Of a stretch of DNA of 64,000 nucleotides, positions 23,375-35,500 are shown one piece after another (position 1 is the first letter of the stretch; every line of letters begins with the position of its first letter). The notes below the pieces were generated by a model. The model made no database searches. It was not told the origin of the DNA and saw only the letters and a program-made list of their open reading frames with translations. Made by a program: the position numbers and the translations under genes. Source of the DNA: Sipunculus nudus (Eukaryota; Annelida; Sipuncula; Golfingiida; Sipunculidae); contig CM049317.1 in the NCBI GenBank assembly GCA_026874595.1, positions 44,478,401 through 44,542,400 on the forward strand, written 5' to 3'.

Positions 23375-24565
23375 ATGTAGTCATCCATTACAGGGCACAA
23401 ATCATAACCACTTGATTCAGAATCTTCTAACTTGACATCCAGGGAGGTCGATGAAAAATCTCCTTGAAAACCTGAAATAAGGTTCTGTTTCCCATATTCT
23501 TCGAGTTATAGGGCTTATAAGTATCCCCCAGAATTATTGAAAATTTGATACCAAAGCAGGGCACAAATAAAATCATCGGACCTAGAATCTTCCAACTTGA
23601 CATCCTGAGAGTTCCTCAAAAGTTCTCTCCAGACACCTGAAATTAGGTCTCTGTTACTCATATTCTCTGAGCTATAGGGCTCAAAAATACCCCCAGAATA
23701 ATTGACAGTTTGATACAAAATGTCCAGTATCTGAATAACCAATGTATTAATAACCATGATTCTTTGCATGCTTATTGATCAAGGAGTGTTTCGTCAGTTC
23801 CTGCAGACAGGTGGTGCCACCTGGATTTTTCGAATTTTAACACATTTTTTCTCTCTCTATTTTGAGACCTTTAAAGATGCGGATGTCCGTTAACAGGGCA
23901 CAAATTGTAAACGTTGGTCCTAGAATCTTCTAACTTGACATCAAGGGAGGTCCGTGAAAAATATCCTTGGAAACCTGAAATTAGGTCCCTGTTACCCATA
24001 TTCTCTGAGCTATGGGGCTTATAAGCACCCCCAGCATAATTGATACCAAAGCAGGGCACAAATCATAAAGATTGGACCTACAAACTTCTTACTTAAAATC
24101 CAGGTGGGTCCATGAAAAGGTCTCCTTGGAAACCTGAAATTAGGTCTCTGTTACACATATTCTTCTAGCTATGGGTTTTATAAGCACCCCCTTCCTAGAA
24201 TAATTGAAATTTGATACCAAAGTAGGGCACAAATCATAACCATTGGACCCAGAATCTTTCTAACTTGACATCCTGAGAGTTCCTCAAAAGTTCTCCCCAG
24301 AAACCTGAAATTTGGTCTCTGTGACCTATATTCTCAGAGTTTCGGAGTATGTTTCAGCACCCCAGACAAAATTCAAAATACACACAAATTGCCGGATTTC
24401 AAAGGAAAGGCAGGTTAAATTGTCATCAAATTTGGTGTGCTTATTGTTCTTAATGAACTTAAGCTAATATGCATGAACGATGATTCCACCTACATTTTCT
24501 TAATTAGTTGCCTGTGCAAGGACATATTGTTAACATGTCAATCGGCTGAGCGTCATGACACATGG
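23375..24565 (-). repeat. dispersed GCTCAGCTGAC-family element, reverse orientation
   Basis: The minus strand begins at about 24,556 with 'catgacgctcagccgatt'. The interior is a block repeated at least four times on the plus strand: 'cagggcacaaatcataa', 'tcttctaacttgacatcc', 'cctgaaattaggtctctgtt', 'ctgagctatggggcttata' (about 23,393, 23,555, 23,897, 24,054 and 24,226). Forward members of the family at 42.6-44.2 kb carry the same blocks in reverse complement. Confidence 0.75.
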
Positions 24566-26238
24566 GTCATTTGTTATAGATGAACTCGTATATCATCTTT
24601 TGTGGTCTTAATGAAAATACCCATTAGAGTAAATCACAACGGGATACACTATGACCCTCACTAGCCCACGGCTTATAACAAATTTTACCGAAATCTACAC
24701 TAAAAGCAATTTCAAGCTTCTGTGATTTGACCCAGTCACCGCCTCACTTAGATCATCAGTAAATGTTAACAGCATGTGATTCTCGATCCTTTTGGACTCA
24801 TGTCTCATACCAGCATGCAAAAATGGTTAATCCCCCAATTCGTGCTGGTAATCTTTTTGCATGATGTTGAAAAGACCACAACAAGTGTCGCTGCACTATC
24901 ACCGTGCATTTACATCTTCATCAATTCTGGAAGCAGTTGTTTAACGTAAACTATCCAAGGAAGCACGTGTCTGTATATATTTACAAAACCGTGACACAGA
25001 CATTACACCGCAAATAGATCCACAGGTTTATCAATATACAAAATGTTTCACGGACAAATAACTTCTGTTGGTTATATTTGGAATGGATGTTGTGGAAGCA
25101 TACTCTCTTAATATTTGCTCCATTTACTTATTTTTTTTTAAATTTAAGCTACTCAGGCGAAAAGGCTCGCGCACGAATGTGTGCATGAGAACTATCCTGG
25201 ACTTTCATAGACAGATCTCATAAGTGGATAATTTCCTGAAAAAAATTCATGTCAGCTACTGAATGTCATTTAGTGACCTCTGACGAATGAAGCAAGAACT
25301 ACGCATGATCATCATTCACACAAACAACAATGACGACAAAAAGGCTAACTTAAAAAAAAAATTATTGTTTAACACATCCTGGTATTAAATGAACAACATC
25401 ATTCAAAATCTTCGTTTTTATCGGCTTCATATATATCCATACTGCAAACAACCTGCTGGGCGCTCGTCCGTTAAGTGCTTTTTTGCGAAACGTTTCCGGT
25501 ACATGATTCAAGTTAATAATAGTAATATATATACATATGCCTATTCTAGTCATTAAGTATACCAATCTTCCTTTAAACGCTGCAGTAGGATGACCGCTTA
25601 AGATTAGGGGGACCATATGTGGTCCCCTAATATTTCAACAACTTTTTAGTGATAAAACATTGAAAACTGCTCGATTTGCTATAAGCAACCAGTATGTCTA
25701 AATTAGAATGACTTTTTTTTCACATGTGCACGATCAATTTATGCCCTTTTGGCTTCATTTTCCCATATGAATTCTTAATTCCTATATATTCCCATTATTG
25801 TTCCTCTAATGCCTAAAATAAAGGATGGTCCCTGAAGTAAGTAATGTATGACGATACATTATCTGACGATACGATACACGATACAACACGTGCCATTATA
25901 AACATTGTTAACAATCCAATGCAACTTTCTTCAATTTACACTGGAAAGAAACTAAATATCGTCCCATAAAAATGTTTGTCCAATCATGATAAATTCTCTT
26001 TAAAAAAAAGTTTCTGCATGACCATTGTGGCTTTTCCTGTGCCATTCCTAATATGGCATTGAGAGACTCTTAATGAATATCGTACTCCGACCGCCATCAG
26101 ACGATCATATATATCTTCAACGCACAGAAACAAAGACACCTGGCAATATCTTATTTTGAATTACGATTCATATCGTGCATCGTTACAGTCCTAATAAAGA
26201 CGCCCCGACGCACATTAAAATAGCAAGTTTTATAATTG
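24566..26238. other. no gene recognised; 3' flank of the SLCO gene
   Basis: AT-rich DNA downstream of the SLCO stop codon. I looked for an AATAAA on the minus strand (TTTATT on plus) and saw no clear canonical one within about 900 bases of the stop, so the 3' UTR end is not placed. The frame at 25,362-25,616 (minus) has no recognisable domain. Confidence 0.45.
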
Positions 26239-26525
26239 CTACGCTCGTGGGTTTTCCACCATTGGAACTTCTTCCGGTTTCGGCGTGTCCTGGCTCTTGA
26301 GTCTTTTCGCTTCCTTCCTCTCTTTAATCACCATAGGTATCCATGGCACAAGGAGTAAAAATATGCCTGTCACCATGACGACTATGCAAGCACCATGGAA
26401 CACCAGACGGAACTTGTTGATGTCATAATGAAGGCAGTAGCTTGGCACGGTTCCTCGGGGAGGACTCATGGCAACACACGTGGTATCGATGAGCCACCCG
26501 AAAACCATGGGGGCAGGAACCGTCC
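26239..26525 (-). CDS. SLCO: SLCO exon 9 (segments 11-12, C-terminus, stop)
   Basis: Acceptor 'tgatttacag'. Codes for 'GTVPAPMVFGWLIDTTC' (the conserved 'P...FG.LID..C' block), segment 12 and a 35-residue charged tail ending ENPRA with a TAG stop. The terminus does not resemble the usual C-terminal PDZ ligands. Confidence 0.94.
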
Positions 26526-29500
26526 CTGTAAATCATTATAACAGGTATGAATATTATGTCTACTAACTAACACACGGTTTTAAGTGAAAGTGTATGTTTA
26601 AAAATTAATACAAAGAGAAAAAAGTCTTTCAGCAAAAAAAAGAAAATGTTGCAAGAATATTATAAGGTTCCCTTATCAAAACCCTTTCATGCATCTCCTT
26701 TCACTTTTGTGTCTAATCTCATATACTTTTCATAACAAATCTGAAAAGATGCTGCGATAAAGAGACAAATATACTTATATCCATTTTAATAGAGGTGGAT
26801 TGATAAATTCCATTTATTTTATTTTTAAATATGCATTAAATCCCAGGAGGGATGGAGGGAGCACATACCAAAAAAGGAGAGAGGAGCGATATACGTTCTT
26901 ACCAAAAGCGCTGGTAGCGACGTTACTGATGCCCATTCCTATAGACTTGTACTTCGGATCAGGAATGGACCTGTAAACATGAAAACATCCAGCAACAAAC
27001 ATTAACTCTCCATATTTTTCACCACACAAGACTCCAAGTTATGTCTCATTAAATTAAATTTATACAAAATTAACTTTGTGACATTTCTTAAATATGCATT
27101 CTGTTGATATATAACACCCGGCATGAAAGAATGAATGGATCATTAGCCTGATTTAACGGAATGTTAAAAAGAACACGTAGCGAATTATAGAAGTTACAGA
27201 ATTAGCTGCAGTTCTAAGTGTTCATTTGTCACGACAATAGTGTCAGAGATGACCACATGAAACAATCAATACGGGAGAGCTGATTAAATCATTTTAATTT
27301 TTCTACATGAAACCAAGCAAAAAACGTGAACGCATCTGCCATTAGGGGGTGAAAAGCCATTAGTAGTTTTTGATATACAAATATATTTATAACAACTTTC
27401 TATCATATTTTATATGGCCGTCTATAAAATGAATTCCTGATCAGAACTCCTCTGAGTTATAAAGGGGTGAAAATCAGGCTTGAAAATTAATCAGAAAATG
27501 TAAGAACCGTTAGACATTGATTAAGGCTGAATTAGACCTATACGCGATAGATTAAAAACTATATATATGGCACAGGTGACACTGTGAAGTTCTGAACTGG
27601 GCTTTAACATGTCCTACGGGATCACGTGTGATCACGGTTAATCACTGACCATTTGTCAATCAACATTTGTAGGTCTTGGCTAATGAATGACTCATTTGTG
27701 GGTCTTGGTTAATTAATGCCCCTCTTGATCACATGTAGGTCTTTGCTATTTAATGATTCTCATGTGTAGGGCTTGGCTAATTACAGACCTATGTGATTAC
27801 GCGGAGGACCGGGAAGATTTAAGGTTAGCGGGCCGTATTTAAAGCCTTATATGTTATCATATTATAATTTAAGGTGCACATGTTATGTGCACTGGGAAAG
27901 TGTTTTCTATCGAGCATTTGGCATCATGTTATACATAAAACTCAAGATCCACACCTGAAATTTACATTAGTGCAGTAAATGAGGTGGTTTACATTTTTTT
28001 TTACTAGAGGCCTTTCCCTGTAGCGCACTATAGTGCACCACAGATATCGCCACCTGCCCAGCCATGCACACACCATTGGCACTGACACATTCAATCGCCT
28101 CAAACAGCAATAAATAAATTGGTTACCACTGGGAGAAAAGATGATAAAAAGTCTCCTGTCTCCCCCCATCTGGAACCAATATACTTTTCCTCATACATTT
28201 AATGGCTATTATTCTCTGCTGTCCTGTAATATTAAATGCCCGCGTACTCTCGACGCCACAAAATGGGCCGACCCTGGCCGGACCCGGAAATAGGTCACTC
28301 TAACCTTAAAACAAACTGATGAAAATTATGGATAAAATTCACTTATGATTTAGTGGTTTGTATAGTTATATGTATTGTTCACCGTTCAAATTTTTCATAC
28401 AATATTTTTTGTATGCATTGTCTCGCACAATGTAGGATACTATTTTATGTGACAGCATTGTGTTTAACAAGGAACTCATTGTTAACGTTTCTTTTATATT
28501 TATATTTACACAAGTATAGTTACGTATGGTTACTTTACTGTTTGTAGAAGTCAACTGAGGGCAATTATAATCATGAATTAACGTTTCCTCAGTTACTCTG
28601 TATGAAAGACTATATGTCTTTCATGATTCTTGAGTGTAATAAAGTTCTGAGTTAAGTTAATTACACAAAAACTGATGACGTGTCTTAGTGTATTTAGTGA
28701 ATTACACAAAAGAACGACAGAGTAAACATACCTGAGAACCAGACTCATGAGTGGTGATGCGCTGAGGTACAGAATGACGACGGAGAGGAGCACGATGAGG
28801 CTGTAAAAAACAAGAGAGAGCGTGCAGCCATTGCCGCACCAGCCTTCTGTAGCGCTGCCCATGACGCCGTCTGCTCCGGGGATACACGAACAGTTAGCGT
28901 ACGTCTGGAATTAGAAAATTTACACAAACACTTATCATTTGTTACAGTTTCCGGTTTATCAAGAAAGTTCGATTGAAAACTTTTTTCCTTGATGTATGCA
29001 ATACGTTCCAAAAGGGGTTTTCGCAGATTTAACAACGTTGGCTAATTGGCAACGTTTATTTCCAGCCAAAGTTGATGGCATGTTAAAAGATTAACTTTTC
29101 ATTGTAATATGATAATCTTCAAGACCTGAATGGTTTACAAATTTAAATTTATGTCTGCGTGTAACTATGAATCGTTTTGATATAACCACATGGATCATTT
29201 AGTTCCACATGCCGCTAACAATTGCTTATTGAATCTGTTAGTGTTGGATCCAAATCGCTTTATACACAATTCCCTTGCTGGCGCCTTGTTTTCGTCTGTT
29301 CTTGACTAAATGAATGTGTCTCACCGAACTGTCGATGGCGAGCTGACAGCCAGCGTGGCACGCAGACATGTACATGTTGTTGTCCGAGCCGCACACTGGC
29401 ACATAATCCATAGGACACGAACAGTTGGCATTACAAAGCTCCGTGGCATTTAATATACTGTAAAACAAACATAACATTGTTTTATTATATTATATTATAT

Positions 29501-32500
29501 GACACAGACCATCCTTTCACAAATGAGTAAAGTCGACTGGCGAATGTACATATTTTTATTAACATATAATATGTAGTTCAATTTTGTCGAATTGTGGTCG
29601 ACATAAAAAACACAAACAAAATAAATAAGTAAAAAACTAAGACTTTACCTCATATATATGTTTACCTCATAAATATTAATAAGGTCAAGGTAAACAATAA
29701 ATATTAATAAGGTCAAGGTAAACAATAAATATTAATAAGGTCAAGGTAAACAATAAATATTAATAAGGTCAAGGTAAACAATAAATATTAATAAGGTCAA
29801 GGTAAACAATAAATATTAATAAGGTCAAGGTAAACAATAAATATTAATAAGGTCAAGGTAAACAATAAATATTAATAAGGTCAAGGTAAACACTAAATAT
29901 TAATAAGGTCAAGGTAAACACTAAATATTAATACGGTCAAGTAAACAATAAATATTAATAAGGTCAAGGTAAACAATAAATATTAATAAGGTCAAGGTTA
30001 ACAATAAATATTAATAAGGTCAAGGTTAACAATAAATATAAATAAGATCAAAGTAAACAATAAATATTAATAAGGTCAAGGTTAACAATAAATATTAATA
30101 AGGTCAAGGTAAACACTAAATATTAATAAGATCAAGGTAAACAATAAATATCAGAAGCAGTCCAAGGGGGGGGGGGGGTCCGGACCCCCACTTTTTCATC
30201 AGAAACAACGTTTCTTTAAGGGCTTCAGACAAAATTTTGCCGCCTGGACCCCCCCCTTTTTCAGACCTGAGGACCTTTTTTTGGGGGTTTCATTTGTCCT
30301 CCTGGGTTGGACCCCCCTTTTCCTAAATCCTTGATCTGCCCCTGAATAATAATAAGGTCAAGGTAAACAATAAATATCAATAAGGTCAAGGTAAACAAAT
30401 ATTAAAGCTAAAATCTGTGACCTTGGACTAATATTGTGTCCGTTTTGAAAATCAGTCATAAAGGAGATCTAGCGCAAACAAAAATGGCGAGAGAAAGAAA
30501 AATACTTAAATTGATGGTGTTGAACTAGGGGGCGTATTATACTGGTGTATCGCTCATACTCGGTGTGCTGTCAGTTTCTAAGCAATTTTAGTGCCTAAAT
30601 TTACCCAAAAATGAATATCAAAATCAACCCTTAATGAAAGCAAGAGCGCCTTTTTCTTAGAGATAGGACGCAGGGCGCTTGGATGGCTCACATTTTAGCT
30701 GCAATATAACGTACCCATTGGCGTCGATTCGGAAGTTAAAACTCGGCTGAGGACATTCCAAGAAAAGTAGCACGACCAAGAACCCTGAGCCAACCACCCA
30801 CGCAACGATACAGAGCTGAATCATCCCCCGCATAGTGAGGTCGAAATACGACGTTATGTAACCGCCCAAAAACGTTCCAATAGCCATGGTCAGGGCTCCC
30901 GTCACAGCTACAACAGATATAAACACATGACGTAATACGACATTATGTAACCGCCCATAAACGTTCCAATAGCCATGGTCAGGGCTCCCGTCACAGCTAC
31001 AACAAATAAAAACACATGACGTAATACGACGTTATGTAACCGCCCAAAAACGTTCCAACAGCCATGGTCAGGGCTCCCGTCACCGCTACAACAGATATAA
31101 ACACATGACGTAATACGACATTATGTAACCGCCCATAAACGTTCCAATAGCCATGGTCAGGGCTCCCGTCACAGCTACAACAGATAAAAACACATGACGT
31201 AATACGACGTAATGTTACCGCCCAAAAACGTGCCAAAGACCATGGCCATCTACATTGATCTGTTCTTTACAAGCATAAATGTAATTTTAGACTCTTCTAG
31301 CTTATACACAGTTAAAACTGATAAAACTGTTAAGCTGATTGGTTTGACTTTACAAGAATTATTCTATGGTAGGGTTCTGCCAGTTTTATAAGAACAGATT
31401 GGGTAAATGCAGCTTTAAAAAAGCAATTAAAAAAGGCTTTCAGTGTTTGTAAACAGATTTGACAACATGCCAAGTTTCATCATGCCAAGTCAAGAGGTCA
31501 CTCAGTTCGACCAGGTGAGGTCCAGATATCACCATGGCAACTGACCTGGCTCTGTTTGGTATCTAGACAATGTGTCTAGACGTCTATTTTACAATAAAAC
31601 AATTGTTCCGATGGGACCAATGGATTTCGAAGAAGTTTTACTCTTATGTTAATTTGAAAATAAGTTAATTTGATGTAATCTTTAGAGTAATGAACGTTGA
31701 AAAAACACACGGTTAGGAGCTAGTTAATAAAAAAAACATTTGATTTGGTGAAAGTTGATACAAAGTAATGTGACATTTTTTATTTTCATTATGCTTGAAC
31801 TAACGCGAGGAAATGTTACAATGTTTGAAAACGGGAGCTTTGACATAAAACGGCTAACCTGTAATACCAACCACTCATACTGGATGTAATATGATTCTGT
31901 CGTCTCTAAACCGACAAGGCCAATAAAAATAAAATGACACGGATACGATTGAAGGTAAGAAGACTGGCGTACTGACCTGTGATGATGTTAGCCATGAATG
32001 ACGTCAGCAGGTAGTGGACCTCGTAGTATTTTGGGAGGAAAGTAACGAGGCCCGCGGGGACGTACATCACCACACAAATCCCGAACGTGATGAACCAGAA
32101 CAGCCGGTTCGTCATCAGCTCACGCATCCCGCTCTTACCTTTATCAGGAGACTCTGTAACGGGACCACGTTCATCACTTTATCAACAGGATTGTCTTCAG
32201 CATCAAAACTTAAACACAAGTATTCCTAGGACAACAGTATACTAAAAAACTTTAGTGGCCGTGATCCTCAGAGCCCACAATGATATAATAGAAGTCATAT
32301 GAGTTTTAGAGTCGACAGCACTGACGGTGAGGTATTAGAAATAAACGACTTAGTCTACTTACACACCTCAATCACAGAGATCTGTAACATGATATGTAGA
32401 AATGCTACGTTAAGTTTAGCGACGGTTGAGAAGATGATGAATCAGTTACCTCTGCAATTATGAATAATGGATTCTTTTATGAAAAATGAAAAGACCTCGC

Positions 32501-35500
32501 ACATATGGCGATGTATTATATACCACTTTTCATGAATTACTTGTTGAACCACATGTATACGTCTTGGGCATTGTCACGTGATCGAGTCAGGTGATATAAT
32601 GACCTGAAATGGCCTCGCTGACGTCAGCGACCTTTTTCTGCATGGCGGCGCGGAGTTTCTCGGCCGTGGTGTGGTCCTTATGGTCGTCTTCCTCGCGGTA
32701 GATCTCTGACTGCTTGGTCGGCTGCTCCTTCAGGTGACGCGGGAAGAACACAATGGGAATGCTGAGCGGGATCATGATCCCCGCCATGATCAACGATCCC
32801 AGCCACCACGCCCCCACCCAACCTGGATCCTTAGGGGTCAGAGCGACAGCTGAAAGTATCATCGTCATCATCATCGTTATCTAACATCTACTAAACCTGA
32901 ACCCTCTGGGTAAGAGCAACATATTAGAATAGCAACAACAAAAACAACAACATCATCATCATCATGACAAACTTCCACGCGACTTACCCAATGCCGGTAC
33001 AATGTGCACACAATTAAAACATGCAACACTCTGCTGCACCATGTTCTTAAAGGTATATAAACATCTGCAATATATGTGTATTATTTTACGCTGTTAGTTC
33101 ATTTTGGTTGAATACAAAAGTTTCCAGCACAACCATCCCGGCACACAGTCTTACAATCTCCAATTCACCTGTTTTAGTATTATATTTATGGTTCTGTGAG
33201 TGAGTGAACACTGTCCTGCGTGACCAGCGGTTCGATCTTACGCATGCGCGACAAAGCCTTTACAGGGACAAATGACATGAAAAAAAAGAAACACCGTTTA
33301 GAAGCTTGAAAAATCTTGAATTCTTGAGTTTAAACAGAACAGACAAGAACAGACGAGGACAAACCTAGAACTATACTCTTGCCCCATCGAGGAAAAAAAT
33401 ATTAAGAAGACTGCATTGCTCAGCTATATTATCTTATATTTCGCAATGGACCTTTACTTTCAAGGATGTTTTGTCTTAGCCTTGTCTTAGACATATTTAT
33501 TATAAAGGTTTAATACAGAACTTCAGTGTATTTTACTATCATGTTATAGTTTTGTGCTCTACTAAATCCCGCCTCTTACAATTTTAGAAAAAGAATGAGA
33601 CTACAGTCATACTAAATAATTGACGTTAACCCTACAGATATCACAAAGTTAATGTTAACATTGTAACTCACATGAGAGGTCCACGAAGACAGAGGTACAC
33701 CCAGCTCCAATAAGAAATCCAAGCAGGAATCCAAACGTCCCGATGGAGAGAAAAATGCCTGTAAAATATTAAGTACAACAATTACATTTACCCTGGAGTG
33801 TGTGCAAGGTTTTATACCGGCTGGTCAGCCGGTCAGGGGGAGGTTTAAATTTTATGTCATGCGGAACAGCCCGTCCAGATGAGGGCATATAATGCTGAAA
33901 GCGCCGGGCAGCCCATTTGGACGAAAGCTTTATGGGGGGAACGCCTGACAGCCCTTTTAAGATGATGGCTTAATGCTGGGACGCGCCGGGCAGCCCATTA
34001 AGATGATGGCTTAATGCTGGGACGCGTCGGGCAGCCTATTCGGATGAGAGCTTTATGGCGGGAACGCCGGACAGCCCATTTATATGATGGCTTAATGGTG
34101 GGATCGCCGGACAGCCCATTAATATGATAGCTTAATGGCGGGAACGCCGGACAGCCAATTAAGATGATGGCTTAATCATCTGATGCCGCGCATAGTGGCC
34201 GGTTTCGACGGGGCTAAATGCTGGGACGCGCAGGGCGGCTGGTTCTGGTAATGGGCAAATGTTGTAATTCTGTATATGTTACTGCTGTGACATAAATTGG
34301 CCCAGTAGATGCAGTGTTTCAGACATAATTACTCTGCTCCCGCTGTGTCACAAAGCTTACAACAGGTACTGCCACCTCGCGTCATATTACACAACTAATT
34401 TATGGCTCTCTGACCGAGTCGATCAGAGCAGGCTCTGAGTTGTGTTTATCGGTACATGGAATCATGATATATTTAAGTATATTAGCACTAATCATAAATA
34501 CTAAAGCTCTAACTGGGCTACTGTGAAGAGATGGGCACACGGATTGGTCGAGGTCAAAATGCTGAACGAAGGGGTTGTCGGTTTGGATGAGAAATAAATG
34601 ATGAAACGGAGGGTTTGCCAGTTCGGATTAGGGATAAACAATGGATCTCGAGAGCAGGTCCAGGTGAGGGCTAGATTTCTGAAAGCGCGAAGTGCCCGGT
34701 TCGTGTTGGGCCATAATGCTATGGGGCAGCCTGTCCGGATGAGAGTTAATGCTGTGCCAGAGGGTAGCCTAGTTCATATTTGTGGTTTATTTATTGATAT
34801 TAAGTTTTCAATGCAAATCTAAGTTATTTTTCATTAATAGATGTACATATGATTGTTAATGGTTTTGTATGGTGACTCACCTACACAGACGGCCGATGTT
34901 TTGGGGTCTGTATTATCGTCGATATATGTCAGAGCGACTGTCAAGAACGGCGCCAGGGCGGCCCCGGCCAGAGCTTGAGACAGGAGAAATATCCAGAACG
35001 TGACGGACTTCTCCCATTCTGTGACCTGAATGGCGGAGCCGGAGTCCGCCGTGCCGTTAAGTCCCAGCACTGTGTAGCCCGTCATGTTTGGCGACGTCAG
35101 GGAGCACATACCCTCAGTCTCCAGCGACGTGTGGTTCATCTGGAACTCTGCCTGCAGATGTGCGGTGGTGCCAGGTCCGAACATGAAGTGAGGCAATGCC
35201 CAAACCACGTTACCCAGGACCTGCAGGATGCAGCCAGCGAAGCAGGCAATGGGTTTGTGCATCTTGTGGCCGTAAATGGCTAGGAAGATGAGGAGGAACA
35301 CGTGACCCCCGTCGTAGCCCGCTATAATGATACCGTTCTGCGTGGTACTGAAGGTGAAGCGACGCTCTAATGTCGTCAATACAGAATAACGTAACGACAG
35401 TTCGGATGCCACAATAACACATAATAATGACGACAGACCAACAAATAATTTCAAGTTAAATATTTTCCTGCGTCTATCAGTGGGGGTCTGGACTTCTTCC

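Noticed and set aside
29655-30410. CRISPR-like appearance of the 28-bp repeat
   Set aside because: Units are contiguous, with no unique spacers, and lie in a eukaryotic intron. It is a minisatellite. The same holds for the 35-bp and 40-41-bp arrays.
30997-31236. Separate small transporter gene
   Set aside because: It is the tandemly duplicated exon 5 junction of SLCO read in mixed frames.
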